Shown here: piece after piece, positions 13,461-26,151 of the stretch
Layout: every line of letters starts with the position of its first letter
Numbering within the stretch: position 1 is the first letter of the stretch
Notes under the pieces: model-generated
Databases searched by the model: none
The model's input: the letters and a program-made list of their open reading frames with translations, nothing else
What the model was told of the DNA's origin: nothing
Assembly (NCBI GenBank): GCA_942486035.1
Contig: CALNXK010000015.1
Span: 2,209,501-2,273,500 of the forward strand
Reading direction: 5' to 3'
Origin: Porites lobata
Taxonomy: Eukaryota; Cnidaria; Anthozoa; Scleractinia; Poritidae
Length of the DNA: 64,000 nt
Made by a program: the position numbers and the translations under genes

Positions 13461-15180
13461 AGATAAAAGACTCGGACACAGTGAAATATTGCGCGCAGTT
13501 AAGACTGATTCTACTAGCAACATAAACAGAAGTATAACTTTTAGTGAAGACCTCAACAACATGAGCGCAAACACGGAAAAAACGAACGCACTATTCTTTG
13601 TTTCCTCACAAGGAATTAAAGCACAAATCGCGTTTATTCGCAATGAGGAGAACATAAGAATCAGTTTTCTTTGTTGTGTTTCATCTGTCGCTGATGTCCT
13701 CACTAAACTTGTACTAGTTGTGCTTATGTAGCTAGTATAAATCAGTCTTCGATTTACACCGGTTTCCTACTAAGAGATTGTTTCGCGCAGTGTTTTAGAA
13801 ATTGGCATTTTACTTCTTTGAACATAGCACGTAACAGTCTCATCCCTAGAAACAGGAAGTAATTAATTTTTACTGCGCCAAATATTCCAATGTGTCCGAG
13901 CCTTCGTCAAAATAACAAAATAAACCAAGCCCTGCTTTCATTAATTTCATAGTTTCGACAACGCTTTGCCGTGTGACATTTGGACGGCATGGTAATAAGG
14001 CATGTTTGTCAGTAAAACAAACTAATACGCGCATTAAAAACAAAGTTTTAGAACTGATTTAGAGGCAGCTTAACCGAGCCGTTTACTAAGGCCAAGCCAA
14101 AATTGCCCTACAAAGCGTTGTCAAGACCTTGAGGTTACTGTGAAGTTTCAGTCCTAAGCTGGAAGTGTCAATTCTCCTCACTTCCTCTACGCATTTCCAA
14201 AACACTAGCTGTGAGAATTGAGATGATTATCCAGGTCTTAACTTGCATTAACTTTCATTACTTGACAATGCGTTGAAAAAGTAAGGAGAAATGATACACT
14301 GATCATCCTTGGAACTGATGAGGTTGATTGGGCATCTTTAAATCTCTCCATAGGGTTTCCTTGTAACACTAAAATTTTCCTACATTTTTTTGCAACCACG
14401 TGAAATTTTCCTAACAATGCAATAAATCTCTCTTTTATGACTCTCATCTTGTATTTGATTTACATATTATTCAAATGGCGATATCAGTGAATATTTCTTC
14501 AATGCCCTTAACATTAATTGTTTTATCATCATTGAAAGGAAGTACCCAAACAGTTTTAACAACAATTTCTTGATTCCTCTTGCTGTTGATAACATTTCGT
14601 TTTACCAAAATATTGCCAAAGTATTAGTAGGACTCTTCTCGTTGAAGCTGTCCTTTTGTTTAAGAGACCGATCTGTGACGAGCGAAGTGCCCCTTTTTGC
14701 TGTTCATTGCCCTCCCCGGGATCCAAATAAAATCGACAGAAAGTATGGGATATTGCTGACAGCCTTAAAAAAACTGTTTCCCCCGACAAAGAAAACATAT
14801 CGCTGAGGTGTCGAATTTCAGTGTTACAAGCTGGTTGTTAGAGGCACTTAAGATTGAATTGACCCCCCCTGCCCCTTTCCCCCCACACTCTGAAAGAAAC
14901 GCCTGGGAAAAGACTTTAAACATTCCATAGCAATGACATGGCACCACAATGGCTTTATATTCACCATGGTGAATTAGTAGTCGCATTATGATAATACATG
15001 TATTATAAGCAGCCAAGCAAAATGCTAAGTCACTAATATGGAATGCATTATCTTGTTCCAGATGTCTTTCCATTTTGAAACATCTTTTCTTTCTCAACCC
15101 AGATGGGATTATGCAGGAGAGATTTAAAATACACCCTTTATGAAATGAAATATGGGACGCACAGTTTAGCAATCTACTAA
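13461..15180. other. Gene-free stretch
   Basis: Several ORFs of 69-135 residues on both strands (longest 14765-15172 minus) overlap one another and show no domain or splice support. No RNA gene seen. Confidence 0.5.
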
Positions 15181-16500
15181 AACCACACAGTGGACAGTCA
15201 GTAGACAGTCAAATCAAACTCCTAGTCAAAAAGTGAGCAACCAACCAACTTGCAAAAAAGTCAGTCAAAACAGTCACCTAATTACTCAGCTGGTCAACAA
15301 GTGATCAACCAGTTTATCAAACAGGCAGTTATCTTATAATTCAGCTGGTCAACAAGTGATTAGTTAGCCTGTTAAACAGCCAGTCAAGACAGTTATCTAA
15401 ACACTCTGCTGGTTAACAAGTGATCGGCTACCTTGTCAAACAGTCAGTCAAAACAGTTATCTTTTCACTTAACTGGTCAACAAGTGATCAACCAGTTTGT
15501 CAAACAGTCAGTCAAGGCAGTTATCGTATAATTCAGCTGGTCAACAAGTGATCAGCTAGCTTGTTAAACAGTCAGGCAAGAGAGTTAGCTAATCACTCTG
15601 CTGGTTAACAAGTGATCGGCTACCTTGTCAAACAGTCAGTCAAAACAGTTATCTTTTCACATAACTGGTCAACAAGTGATCAGCTAGCTTGTTAAACAGT
15701 CAGTCAAGAGAGTTATCTCATCACTCAGCTGGTCAACAAGTGATCAGCCAGCTCGTCATACAGTCAGTTCAGACAGTTGTCCTATCACTCAGTTGGTAAA
15801 CAAAGTGATCAGCTAGCTTGCCTTACATACAGTCAGTCCAGCCTGTTATCTTATAACTCAGCTGGTCAGCAAATAATCAGCAAGCTTCCAATTCAGTAAG
15901 TCAATATAGTTGTCCTATGTCTCAGCCAGTCAACAACTGATCAGCTTGCTTATCATACAGTTAGTCCAGGCAGTTGTCCTTCCATCAGTTTGCCAGCTTG
16001 TCATACAGTCAGTCAAGACAGTTGTCCCATCACTCAGCCAGTCAAAAAGTGATCAACCAGATTGTCATACAGTTAGTCCAGTAATTGAGTTTATAGTTAT
16101 TCAGCAATGGGTAAGTCGGTCAGCAGGTCATTCATTCAGGCAGTAAGATAGTCAGTCACTCAGTCAGTAAGTCAGCTAAGTCTGTTGGCCAATCATAAAA
16201 GTCAGTTAATCACTCACACAGTCAACAGCCATTTAGCCATTTTGTCAGTCAATGGGTCAGTCAGTCAGTCAGTCAGTTGGAAAGAAAGTCAGTCAGTTTG
16301 TCAGTCAATCAGTCCTGAAGTTATCAGTCAGTTAGTCAGTAATATAATCAGACAGTCTGTTGATCAGACAGCCAATCAATGGGTCAGTTTATCAGTGAGG
16401 AAATCAGTCAGACAGTCAACCAATAATAGTTAGTCACTCATTTAGTCAGTTGGTCAATCAGCTGAGACTCACTTAAGGATAGTCAATCAGTCATTAAATC
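15181..16500. repeat. CAGT-type array with 62-bp and 191-bp periods
   Basis: From about 15285 to 15880, ten copies of a roughly 62-bp unit with ctggtcaacaagtgatcagc and cagtcagtcaa. The variant ctgctggttaacaagtgatc recurs at about 15408 and 15599, giving a trimeric period of about 191 bp. After about 16080 it becomes a looser CAGT tetranucleotide array. Confidence 0.9.
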
Positions 16501-17640
16501 AGTCCACTCAAATGGTATCATGTAGATTGCAGAACTGTGCTTATGATTAAAAGGAGAACATGGCTTTTAAGTACAATTGTGGCACAGCCTGTTCAAAGCA
16601 AATCATGCCTACTACATTACATGTAGGACAAATTACCAGTTTTCAGTTTTAAGATTTGATTTTAACTGTATGTGATAATTTCAGCCTAAAAGCATTTTGA
16701 AGTATGAATATATTTTTGAAACAATACACAAATGCAATCAGCATAAATGTAGAAGTTAAAAAAACATTCAATGATTTACATTTGTAGTGTGAATTTCAGA
16801 CAAGGGGCCAATTTTTAGTGAACAATATTTCAATGGCAACTCATAATCAAATGACCCTGAATTTATGAAACCTGAAATTCATCTCATTCATTTATTCATT
16901 TTTCAAAAAAAATATTAATATAATGTCAATGCCACTCATTATAATTGTCTTACAGTGACAATTGTACACTTGTATAATTTTATTTGAAAGTATTTTGAGC
17001 CATAAACACTTTTTTAAGTATCTCAGACTTATACATCGATGTGTGCATAAGAGCTACTACTTGGAAAGAAATGTACACTTTTGGTTGGTTTTACATGACT
17101 AAGAGTTCCATGCAAACATTCATTTGACTTCAAAAAATTCATTAAAAAAAAAAAATACTCTCCCTTTGAGTCTTAAAATTTTGCTGAATCTCTGCATTCT
17201 TGTAAACAAGAAACAGCTTGCCAAATATTGAAATCAAGAAAAATTCAAGTCACTCAAGTGGAGTGTAGTGTTTTTTCCTTCACCAGTGTATCTCTCATTT
17301 TAAAAATTAATCAATTCCAAACAGTTTTGAATTTGGTTTTAATTACGCCAGGTATGGCCACTAAAAGCTAATGAATCTGCACCTCAATCTTACTTTGAAC
17401 AAGCTGTACCAGAAGTTTTGTTTATCTGGTTCACTCAAGAGCTGGATTACAAAGCAATATATACAGCATTTACAGTACTGAAGATAACCTCTAAATCCAG
17501 TGGCTGTTAAAGTCTTGTCACTTCTGCAGGACACATCTAACCTGAAATGAAAATTTAGTCATTTTATCAGCAATCAGTAATTCTGATTACATGTAACACC
17601 ATAGAGGACATCAAAATTAATTTCTTTTCTCAGCATGAAT
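16440..17640. repeat. Duplicated non-array block, copy 1
   Basis: AT-rich sequence between array blocks. Its left part matches about 17840-17990 and 20735-20930 (agtccactcaaatggtatca; cgttcaaagcaaatcac). Its right part, with gttcactcaagagctggatt at about 17429, matches about 19078-19150. No credible ORF. Confidence 0.8.
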
Positions 17641-17900
17641 CTCGACTATGTCAACCAGACTATGTCAACCAGCCAGTAAGCCAACTAGTCACGTGACGAG
17701 CCAGTTAATCAATTAATCAATTAGTCTGTGACCATTAGTTAATCAGCCTAGTCTGTCATACAGTCAGTAATTATTAGGCAAGTCAACCAGTTAGGCAGTC
17801 AGTCAGGAAATTGATCAGCAGCCATTTAGTCACTCATTTAGTCAGTTGGTCGATCAGCTAAGGACCACTTAAGGAAAACGTCAATCAGTCAATAAATCAG
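17640..17900. repeat. Short CAGT-type block
   Basis: Degenerate GTCAGT/AATCAGT units joined to the duplicated block that begins ggaccacttaagg near 17860. Confidence 0.85.
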
Positions 17901-18344
17901 TCTAATCAAATGGTATATAAAAAAGCAGAACTTGGCATTACACCGACATTGTGGTGACAGCTCGTTCAAAGCAGATCACATGTTTGTCATAATTATGTCA
18001 AAATCCCAGCAGTGTCTACGTCATGTACTACAAATGTACTTTAGGATGAAGTGCCATTTGTCAAAATTAATTTCAAAATGAATTTGAATCTTTTCTTGTA
18101 TCTGAGAGGAATTCCTAGCCATAAGTAGCTTCTTCAGGCTTTTTAGAGGCCATACCCTTTCATTTTGCAAAACAAAAATTAATGCAAAACTGAGAAGCAT
18201 AAATGTACAAATTAAAAAAATGCATTCAAGTCTTGTGTGAATTTCAATCAATATTTTCAATGGCAACTCATGATCAAATGACTCTGATTTTATGAAACCT
18301 AACCTTATTCATATATATTCATTTTCCATTTCTCAAATTATTCC

Positions 18345-18820
18345 AAACAACCAGTCAAGCCAATTAGTCAGGCAATGAGCCAGCTAATTGGTCTATCTGT
18401 CGTACAAAAGTGAAACTTTACTAGTAAATTTGTAAGATAAGGGTAAGGGGTGCACGCACATCATAGCACTGATGAGCAGAGTGAATTTCTGCAGATGTGA
18501 AGAAATCCTGTTGAGGGTCACATTTTGTTAGTCAATGAGTCAGTCAGTCACCAAGTAAGTCAGTTATTATAATCAGTCAGTCAGTTAGCAAGAAGGTTAG
18601 AAAGTCAGTCTATCAGTGAGGTAGTATACATGTACCTGCAAGTAAGTAAATCAGTTGTCAGTCAAAAATTCAGTCATTTAGTCAGTCATTGAGTCAAATA
18701 GTCAGCAGGTCAGCAGGTCACTCATTCAGGCAGTAAGATAGTCAGTCAGTTATCCAATAGGTACAGTGTAAGTCAGTCAGCAGGTCACTCATTCAGGCAG
18801 TGAGATAGTCAGCCAGCAAT
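18345..18820. repeat. CAGT-type block
   Basis: Degenerate gtcagtcagtcaccaagtaa-like units; caggtcactcattcaggcag appears twice about 70 bp apart. Confidence 0.85.
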
Positions 18821-18829
18821 ATTACAAAG

Positions 18830-19495
18830 CAATTTTATCATATAATTCTTACTTTGAGTTTGAAAATTTTTTATTGAATCTTAAGGCACTGAAGTTATTT
18901 TTTCGTTCACTATAATAACAATTATAATTAGACATGTATCTTTCATTTTACAGAGATATTAATTTTGAAAAAGTTTAAAATTTTGGGTTAAATATTATAT
19001 GCCAGGTATAGCCACTAACAACTGTGAGTCTGTATGTCAATCACACTTTAAACAAACTGCACAGGTTCAGTTTTTGTGGTTCACTCAATAGCTGGATTAC
19101 AAAGCAATGTATAGAACTTACAGTACTGGAGTATAAGCTCAAAATCTTGGCTGTTGAAGTCTTACAATGTAGGACATCTACTGGACACATCTGATCTGAA
19201 ATGAAAAATTGACTATTCATTAGCAATCAGTAATCTTGATTCTTTTCCTAGCATGAACATTAGCATATCAGCCAGCCAGTCAAGTCAATTGGGAGCTTTT
19301 TAAAAGCATACAAAGACAACAACAACAGTAAAAACTTCACACAAAAAAATGAATTTGCATTCTTTCAAACTTTATTCTTATCAAACTACTGACAAAGTGT
19401 TTTAGAAAGGTGGCTAGTATTAAAATATAGTTCAGCATAATTATTTGTAAATGAAGAAGCATATTTATTATTTTTCACTTGCCCAGTCTAAAGTT
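18830..19495. repeat. Duplicated non-array block, copy 2
   Basis: Contains tatagccactaacaactgtg and gttcactcaatagctggatt, matching 17.35-17.5 kb with many differences. Otherwise AT-rich and without genes. Confidence 0.75.
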
Positions 19496-19499
19496 TCAC

Positions 19500-20800
19500 T
19501 AGTGACACTAGTCAGTCAGTCAATCAATATTTCAATGGCAACTCCTTATCAAATGACTCTAATTTTGTGAAACCTAAAATTTCTCTTAATGATATATTCA
19601 TTTTCCACTTCTCCAGTATGTCAACCCAGCCCATTGAGCCAATACGTCAAGCAATGAGCCAGCCAATCAGTTCTCTGCCTGTCAGTTAATCAGTCTACAT
19701 GTCACACAGTCAGTCAGTCAGTTAATTAGTCAGTTAGTCAGTCAGCCAGCAAGTCAGCCAGTCAATCAGTCAGTCAGCTGATCGGTCAGTTAGCAAGTAC
19801 ACGTAGGCAAGTCAGCAAGTCAATCAGTCAGTTAGCGGGTCAGTCATTCAGCAAGTTCACGTAAGCAAGTCAGTCAGCCGATCAGTCAGCTGGTCATTCA
19901 GCAGGTTCACGTAAGCAAGTCAGCCAGTCACTCAGTCAACTGCGATCAGTCAGTTAGCAAGTACACATAGATGTAGGCAAGTCAGCCAGTCTGTAATCAG
20001 TCAGTCAGTGCGTCAGTCAGTTAGTCATTCAGCAAGTTCACGTAAGCAAGTCAGCCAGTCAATCAGTCAGTCAGCAGATCAGTCAGTTGGTCAATCAGCA
20101 AGTACATGTAAGCAAGTCAGCCATCGTTCAGTAATTCAGCTAGTCAGTATAAAGTTATCCAGTCAGTCAGTCAGTAGGTATAATCAGCCAGTCAGCCGGT
20201 CTGTCAGTCATTCAGTGAGTCACTTCATTAGTCAATCAGTCACCACTCAGCATATCAACCACTCATTGAGTCAGTCAGTCAGTCAGCAAGTCAGTTACTT
20301 TGGCAATAAGTCAGTCAGTCAACACATCAGCCTCAGTCAGCCAATCAGTCAGTCCATCAATAACTAAAAGCCAGTTACTCCATGAGTCAGTCAATCAGTA
20401 GCGATCAGTTTTTATAATCAGTCAGTCAGGTAGCAAGACAATTGGACAGTCAGTCTATCGGTCAGGTGGTAAGTAAGTAAATCAATCATCAGTCAAAAAT
20501 TCAGCCATTTATCCAGTCACTGAGTCAGTTAGTCAGCAAATCAGTCAGTTCAGCCAATAGGTAAGTCAGTCACCAAGTCAGCGGGTTATTCATTCAGGAA
20601 GTGAGATAGTCAGTCACTCAGTCAACAAGCTTAAGTCAGCTAAAAAGTCAGTTCACCAGTCAACTACAAGTCAGGTAATCAGTCGTACAGTCAACAGTCA
20701 GTCAGCCATTTTGTCAGTTAATAAGCAATAATTGGTCAATCAGCTATACATGTATAAGGACCACTTAAGGAAACAGTCAATTAGTCAATAATTCAGTCCA
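19500..20800. repeat. CAGT-type array with about 80-bp sub-repeats
   Basis: Dense gtcagtcagtcagcaagtca units. A sub-repeat with aagttcacgtaagcaagtca recurs at about 19851, 19903 and 20032. The open frame at 20008-20367 (SQSVSQSV-like) is a repeat artefact. Confidence 0.92.
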
Positions 20801-22717
20801 CTGAAATGGTATCATGTAAATAGCAGAACTACATGTATACTCATGATTAAAAATACAATGTAAAACTTCACATTGTAGACCAACAAATGTGGTGACAGCT
20901 CGTTCAAAGCAAATCACATGAATTGACAATTGTCAGAAAAGCTCTTATTTTAAGATTAATTTTAATTTTAACTGTGCATGTAATTATTTGAATTAAGCTA
21001 CTAGAAAGAAGTAATCTTAAAGTGCTCAATGCTATCAGTCAATAATAAATGAATTTGAAAATCAACAATTTTTAAGTCTTACAAATGTGCTACTTGTTGG
21101 AAAGAACTGCACACTATGGGTGTTAAAGAGCTTTCTACATGTAGCTGTCTTTCATGAAAAGATCAAAACAAGATCAAAACAAGGAATAATCATTTTACTT
21201 CTATTCCTTGATAATGGTGTCGTAATGTCTCCAAAATGTCAGAAATTTGTCTTGCTACTTTTTACATGTTCAAAGATTTGTTTGGAGCGTTATAAGATAT
21301 GGGATAAATTTTGTGACTCCTTTCAGGGCTCATTGTTGCTTGGGCCTCTTACTTGCACTGCACCATCTCCCTTCCCTGCCCCCTTGGGTACCAAAAGAAC
21401 CAACGGCAGCCAAAGGATAAAAAACATAAAAACAAAGCTGCCTCTCTTTGTTACACCGGAAAAACCATGGCAAGTTTAAATGTGCTTCAACCCAATTGTT
21501 TCTGGAATTATATTTTGACTATTAAACAATTAAAGGACAGGTTCCTTTGGAGGGGGTGGGAGGGGGGTCAAGACACCCCTTGGTAGATATCCATTTAAAA
21601 AGTAAGAACAGGTTCTTCTCCAAGGGCAGCATTTTTTGGCAGGGGGGAGGCACTGCTTATGGAGTTGAGTCCCACTAATAGCTAGAGAAGAGGCCCAATG
21701 AAGCAGCTCTTTGCTTTAGATTTTTCTTATCTTAGAATAGCAGGCAGACAATTTCACCTACCAGTATCACCTACCAGTATCTCCGACAAATTGACCCAGT
21801 TGAAAAAATCACAAACCGTTTCAAAGAACAGAAAAATCAGTAAAATTCCTGTTGTTGTTCTTTTCATCGACCGCTTCCCCAAAAATCTTAACAATTCACC
21901 CCCGGACAGAGGCCTGGCTACCAAGCACACGAATAAAATATTTGCTACATAACACTTGATTACATGTATAAGAATTTTATAAATTTTCAATTTGCAAATA
22001 AAGCCTTTAAACACCATTGGATACGCAACGATTTGCCCTTAAAATCAAAGCTTTCAGACTTTAAGAAGAGTAGAGATTGAATTATTGAAAGAGTTGCACA
22101 TACCTTTACAGGCTGGTGAGAGTCAGGATCTCACCAAATTTAAGGTAAACCATTACCACAAGCATTTCTAAAATTTCTTAAAACGATACCTTCTACAGTT
22201 CTTACCGTTTGATCAACCTATAATAGCTACTAACCTTGCAAAATAGATGAAAAACGAGAGAAAAACCAACCATGCCTTCGGCATTGCCTTCCGCGCGCCA
22301 TCTTTGATTTGATTTTGTGCTTTTTAGTTCCCAGGGTCCCAAATCGTCCACAATTCGCGGTCTCCTTGCTCTTTGCTGAAATGTAGGGCCCCGGTAGGTG
22401 CATGTGTTCGCTGCCAAAAAGACACACACTTTCTACTTTTCTGCGACTTTGTCACTCAAATTTACAAAAAAAAAAAATAATAATAATAAAAAAAATAAAT
22501 GGGATAAAATTTGAGCGGGGTTGTTTTGACAAAATAGACTGAAACACGTGGATTCCGGATTGGCATGTAAATGAAAACAAACGGTTGGAAATAGGTACGG
22601 TGCTGGCTCATTCTCAGGTGTTTTTATTTTTTTCTTTCTTTCGCTTTTCTCTCTTTTTTTAGCTTTATTTAAAATTGTAAATTAGTGGCGTCAATGACGG
22701 TAAAAGACTTTTTTTTT
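20801..22717. other. Intergenic stretch with a weak start-exon candidate
   Basis: On the minus strand at about 22296-22247, ATG opens MPKAWLVFLSFFIYFA, a signal-peptide-like start followed by a donor CAAG|GTTAGT. No downstream exon in phase was recognised, so it is only a hint. The rest is without recognisable genes. Confidence 0.35.
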
Positions 22718-24000
22718 TCTCACCATGGTTTCCTTTACAAAAAAGTATGCTCGAAAGATATTTAGAATTTTTGACCAGAATCATAGGTTAACCCCTTTGG
22801 AAAAATGCAAATTTTTCGACTATAGTGAAATGACAGTTTTATCTTATAAAAAGCGTGGGCTCCTGAAAGCGTCCTTTTGAAAAACAACATCATCAAACGA
22901 CAAAACCAAGCTTTCCTTTGCAAAAAAGTATGCTCGAAAAATATCTGACATTTTTGACCAGTATCATGGGTTAACCTCTTTGGATAATTGTAAATTTTCA
23001 GGCTATAGTAAAATGCCTTTTTTATCGCGATCGTCTAAAAAGCTTCCTTTTGTAAAAACAACATCATCAAACGACAAAACCAAGGTTTCCTTAACAAAAA
23101 CGTATGCTGGAAAGATATTTGGAATTTTTGACCAGAATCATGGATAAACCCCTCTGGAAAAATACAATTATTTTTTTCAACTATAGTAAAATGACATTTT
23201 TATCGTTTAGAAACCCTCCTTTTGACAAGATGAAATCATCAAACGACAATGACAAGTATTTTTTTTAACAGAAACGTACCCTCTAAAGAAATTTTTGTAC
23301 TTGACCAGAATCATTTGGAAAAATGTCAGTTTTTTGACTATGTTGGAATGACATTTTTATCATTTTACTCTCGGACGTACAAGGCGGGGGGGCGTGGGGG
23401 GGGGCGGTGATGTCACACCTCCTAAAGGTTTTTCTGAGTTTTCTCTTAGAGGACAAAACTTCAGCACCTGATGATTCTTGGTAAAATCCAAGCTGGCGAT
23501 CATTGTTGGTGATGTCACAGGTCCCCAGCTGCGCCACCACCCTTATAACATGCCTCATCTTGCGGATCAAAGGCTTTCCACCGAAGGTAAAATCGTTTTG
23601 AAATACTGCAACATATCAAAACCTCTAGGAGGGGTTCCAACCACCCCCAACCCCCCCCCCCACCCCACCACCCGCTTGTACTACGGTGGGGGTATGAATT
23701 TCCGTGTACGTCCGAGGGTTAAAAAGCCTCCTTTTGTGAAAACAACAACATCAAACGGCAAAACCAAGATCCATTTTACAGAAATTTAGGCTTGCTAGAT
23801 ATTTGGAATTTTTGAGCAAAATCATAGGTTAACCCCTTTGGAAAAATGCAAATTTTTCGACTATGTTGAAATGACCTTTTAATAGTCTAGAAAGCCTCTT
23901 TTTATATACAACATCATCGAACAACATATCTAGGCCTTTTTGAAGAAAAGCGGACTCGGAAGACATTTGGATTTTTTGACCATAATCATGGGTTATTTTG
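22718..24000. repeat. Degenerate satellite, roughly 170-186-bp unit, six copies
   Basis: Unit landmarks: gtatgctcgaaagatattt, tttttgaccagaatcat, gttaacccctttggaaaaat and acaacatcatcaaacgacaa. Copies start near 22722, 22908, 23084, 23252, 23765 and 23933. The fourth-fifth junction is interrupted by a 351-bp TIR insertion. Confidence 0.88.
23368..23718. mobile_element. TTA-flanked TIR insertion in the satellite
   Basis: Ends ctctcggacgtac and gtacgtccgaggg are inverted repeats; TTA lies on each side. Removing it restores a satellite unit (tttttatcattt joined to aaaaagcctcc). 3-bp TTA duplications fit PIF/Harbinger-type MITEs. Very GC-rich, G-run and C-run arms; gtgatgtcac occurs twice inside. 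Confidence 0.8.
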
Positions 24001-24100
24001 ATGAGTCTGAGTGACCCTGATATAATTAGGAACATCCCTATGCTTTCCTTTATACACTTTTCTCCAGTTAGGAACAAGCAGCTAGCATGATTGTGAGGCT

Positions 24101-24295
24101 ACACCAGGATTTTAAAGTTGGATTATTAAATGAGTACGGTTGAAGGAACACTGGTTGTGAGCAGAATGCAAGTAACCTGCAAGGATGAGGCTGCTTACCA
24201 TTTCTTCTTTTTAGAAACAAGTTTTTTTTTCAATAAACTGCTGTTATCCTCAGGACTTGCCCTCCTTACTTTGTGTTGCAACTTTGCACTTCTCA
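24101..24295. repeat. Dispersed repeat copy, shared with 13.2 kb
   Basis: caccaggattttaaagttgg, gagcagaatgcaagtaacct and the following segment match 13240-13460 in the same orientation. Confidence 0.75.
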
Positions 24296-24299
24296 AAAA

Positions 24300-24660
24300 C
24301 CTGATTTGATATAAACAGCTTTTTTTCATTTACAATAGCCGATTTTGCGGTCTGTACACCTCATTAACACCTGATTTGATATTAACAGCTGTTTACCATC
24401 TAAAATTGCCGATTTTGAGATATCTGTACCTCCTAAACACCTGATTTGATAAAAACAGCTGTTTACCATCAAAAAGAGCCGATTTTGAGGTCTCTGCACC
24501 TCCTAATAACCTGATTTGATAAAACAGCTGTTTACTATCTAAAATTGTCGATCTGGAGGTCTCTCCACTTCCTAAACACCTGATTTGATAAAATCAGCTG
24601 TTTTCCATCTAAAATTTAATAGCCGATTTTGAGGTCTCTGCACCTCCTAAACACCTGATT
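24300..24660. repeat. 70-bp tandem repeat, five copies
   Basis: cctgatttgataaaaacagc recurs at about 24300, 24371, 24441, 24511 and 24580, with a partial copy at the end. Each unit also has gccgattttgaggtctctg. The period is close to 70 bp. Confidence 0.93.
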
Positions 24661-25663
24661 AGTCTCACTTGCGTAAGAAACGAGACTAATAATCTGCAAG
24701 CCATTATATTTTCCTCGTATTTAGTACACAAAACGACGGTTGTGGTCCAAGGCGTTCCTAGCGGCGACCATGGAAACTGGGAATAAGAATCGTTGGGTGA
24801 CCGAAACCACGCATGTTTTGCGAAGAAAACTTAGGAAAGATTAAATTCAGAGCTTTTCCGGGACGGTCGGTCCACGAACAGTCTAACGCATGAAAGCGTT
24901 GATTACTTTGGAACAAGTGAACACTTCAGTGGTCGGAAAAAATAGAAGAATCTTTTAATTAGCAAAACTTCGATCTTGAGTGTCGTAAACTTTCATTGTA
25001 TGCAAATGAGTCTTGTGATGAGCATGCGGTTTATTTTCGGCGATGATTGAAATGACGTGCCATGTTCTCATCACGATTTTTATCATTCTCGACCCCAGTG
25101 CTTACATGCGCAGAAGAGCTCTGGGTCGAGATTGTTTTTTTTTTTTTATCTCTGGCAATGATGTAATTTCTCTCTAATTTTTCGTGTAGTTATACACGCG
25201 TATAGCCTGCGACCGCAGACGTATTTCCGGTCGTCGCTAACACGCGTACTAAACAAATCATCGACGAGTACGATATAAAAAGTACCGTCGATAAATTAAA
25301 GTAGGAAGTGAAAACCTTTAGAGAGTAAATCCTGTTTCGTTTAGAATTAGTAAGCTAATGCGCAGTGCAAAACCAGGGAATTTAAGGGCGTCTATGTCGC
25401 CTGCAAGGTTTTGACCTTAGTCCCTCTGCTTAAGGCATCGCCAGATAATTATCCTCAAAGGCTGGTGTTTTCCCTTTTTATTCGGACAGTTGTTTCGCCT
25501 GCAGAAGTTCTGTGCAAATTTAAGTTGCAACTATATAAAGCCTCCCTGCTCGTAGTGACTGGGTCTGATTACAATTTCTCAAAATTAGGAAATGAGTCTT
25601 TTGTAGAACTAGAACATAGTACGGTGGCCCATAGGGGTCATGCACAGTATTATTTTTCTCATA
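24661..25663. other. Gene-free stretch
   Basis: Starts with a dyad agtctcacttgcgtaagaaacgagact. The ORF at 25411-25728 (105 residues) runs into the dyad array and matches nothing I know. Confidence 0.5.
25089..25130. repeat. Short hairpin
   Basis: ctcgacccca and ctgggtcgag bracket gtgcttacatgcgcagaaga; a 42-bp dyad. Confidence 0.75.
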
Positions 25664-26050
25664 AGTCGAAAATTCCTATCTCGACTTATAACTCGAGATC
25701 TCGAGTTATAATGCAAGATTTCGACTAACAATGCGAGAAGGAAGTAGTTGGAGGGTCGTGGGTTCGAATCCCTATCTACAAAACGAGATATCTAATAATA
25801 AGTCGAGATCTCGAGTTATAAGGCGAGATCTCGAGTTATAAAGCGAGATCTCGACTTTAAACAAGAGATCTCTTGTTATAAGACGAAATCTCCACTTATA
25901 AGACGAGAACCCGAACTATAACACGAGATCTCGTCTTATAACACGAAATCTAGTCTTATAACGCGAGATCTCTCACTTCTAACGCGAAATCATCTGGACT
26001 TATAACTAGAGGTCTCGACTTATAACTCAAGATCCCGTCTTACAATTCGC
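25664..26050. repeat. Array of short dyads alternating AGATCT and TTATAA
   Basis: About 15 units of 20-22 bp; each is self-complementary around AGATCT (cgagatctcgagttataa) and joined by TTATAA. Later units are degenerate (gaaatctagtc). A tRNA-like T-arm fragment (gggtcgtgggttcgaatccc) interrupts it near 25752. Confidence 0.9.
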
Positions 26051-26151
26051 ACAGACTCTGGGAGTGGGGGTAAAAATCTCAGTAGGTTAGAGAGGGGAGT
26101 CCCTGACATATACCATGCGTGACCCTTATGGGTCCCTTGCTCGCCATCGAG

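Noticed and set aside
14765..15172. 135-residue minus ORF as a gene
   Set aside because: Overlaps another ORF on the plus strand, no recognisable domain, no splice context; at background for open frames here.
15285..15880. CRISPR-like regular spacing
   Set aside because: Units are contiguous tandem repeats with no unique spacers, in a eukaryotic genome.
15910..20367. Ser/Gln/Val-rich frames (SQSVSQSV-like)
   Set aside because: Direct reading of CAGT tetranucleotide arrays.
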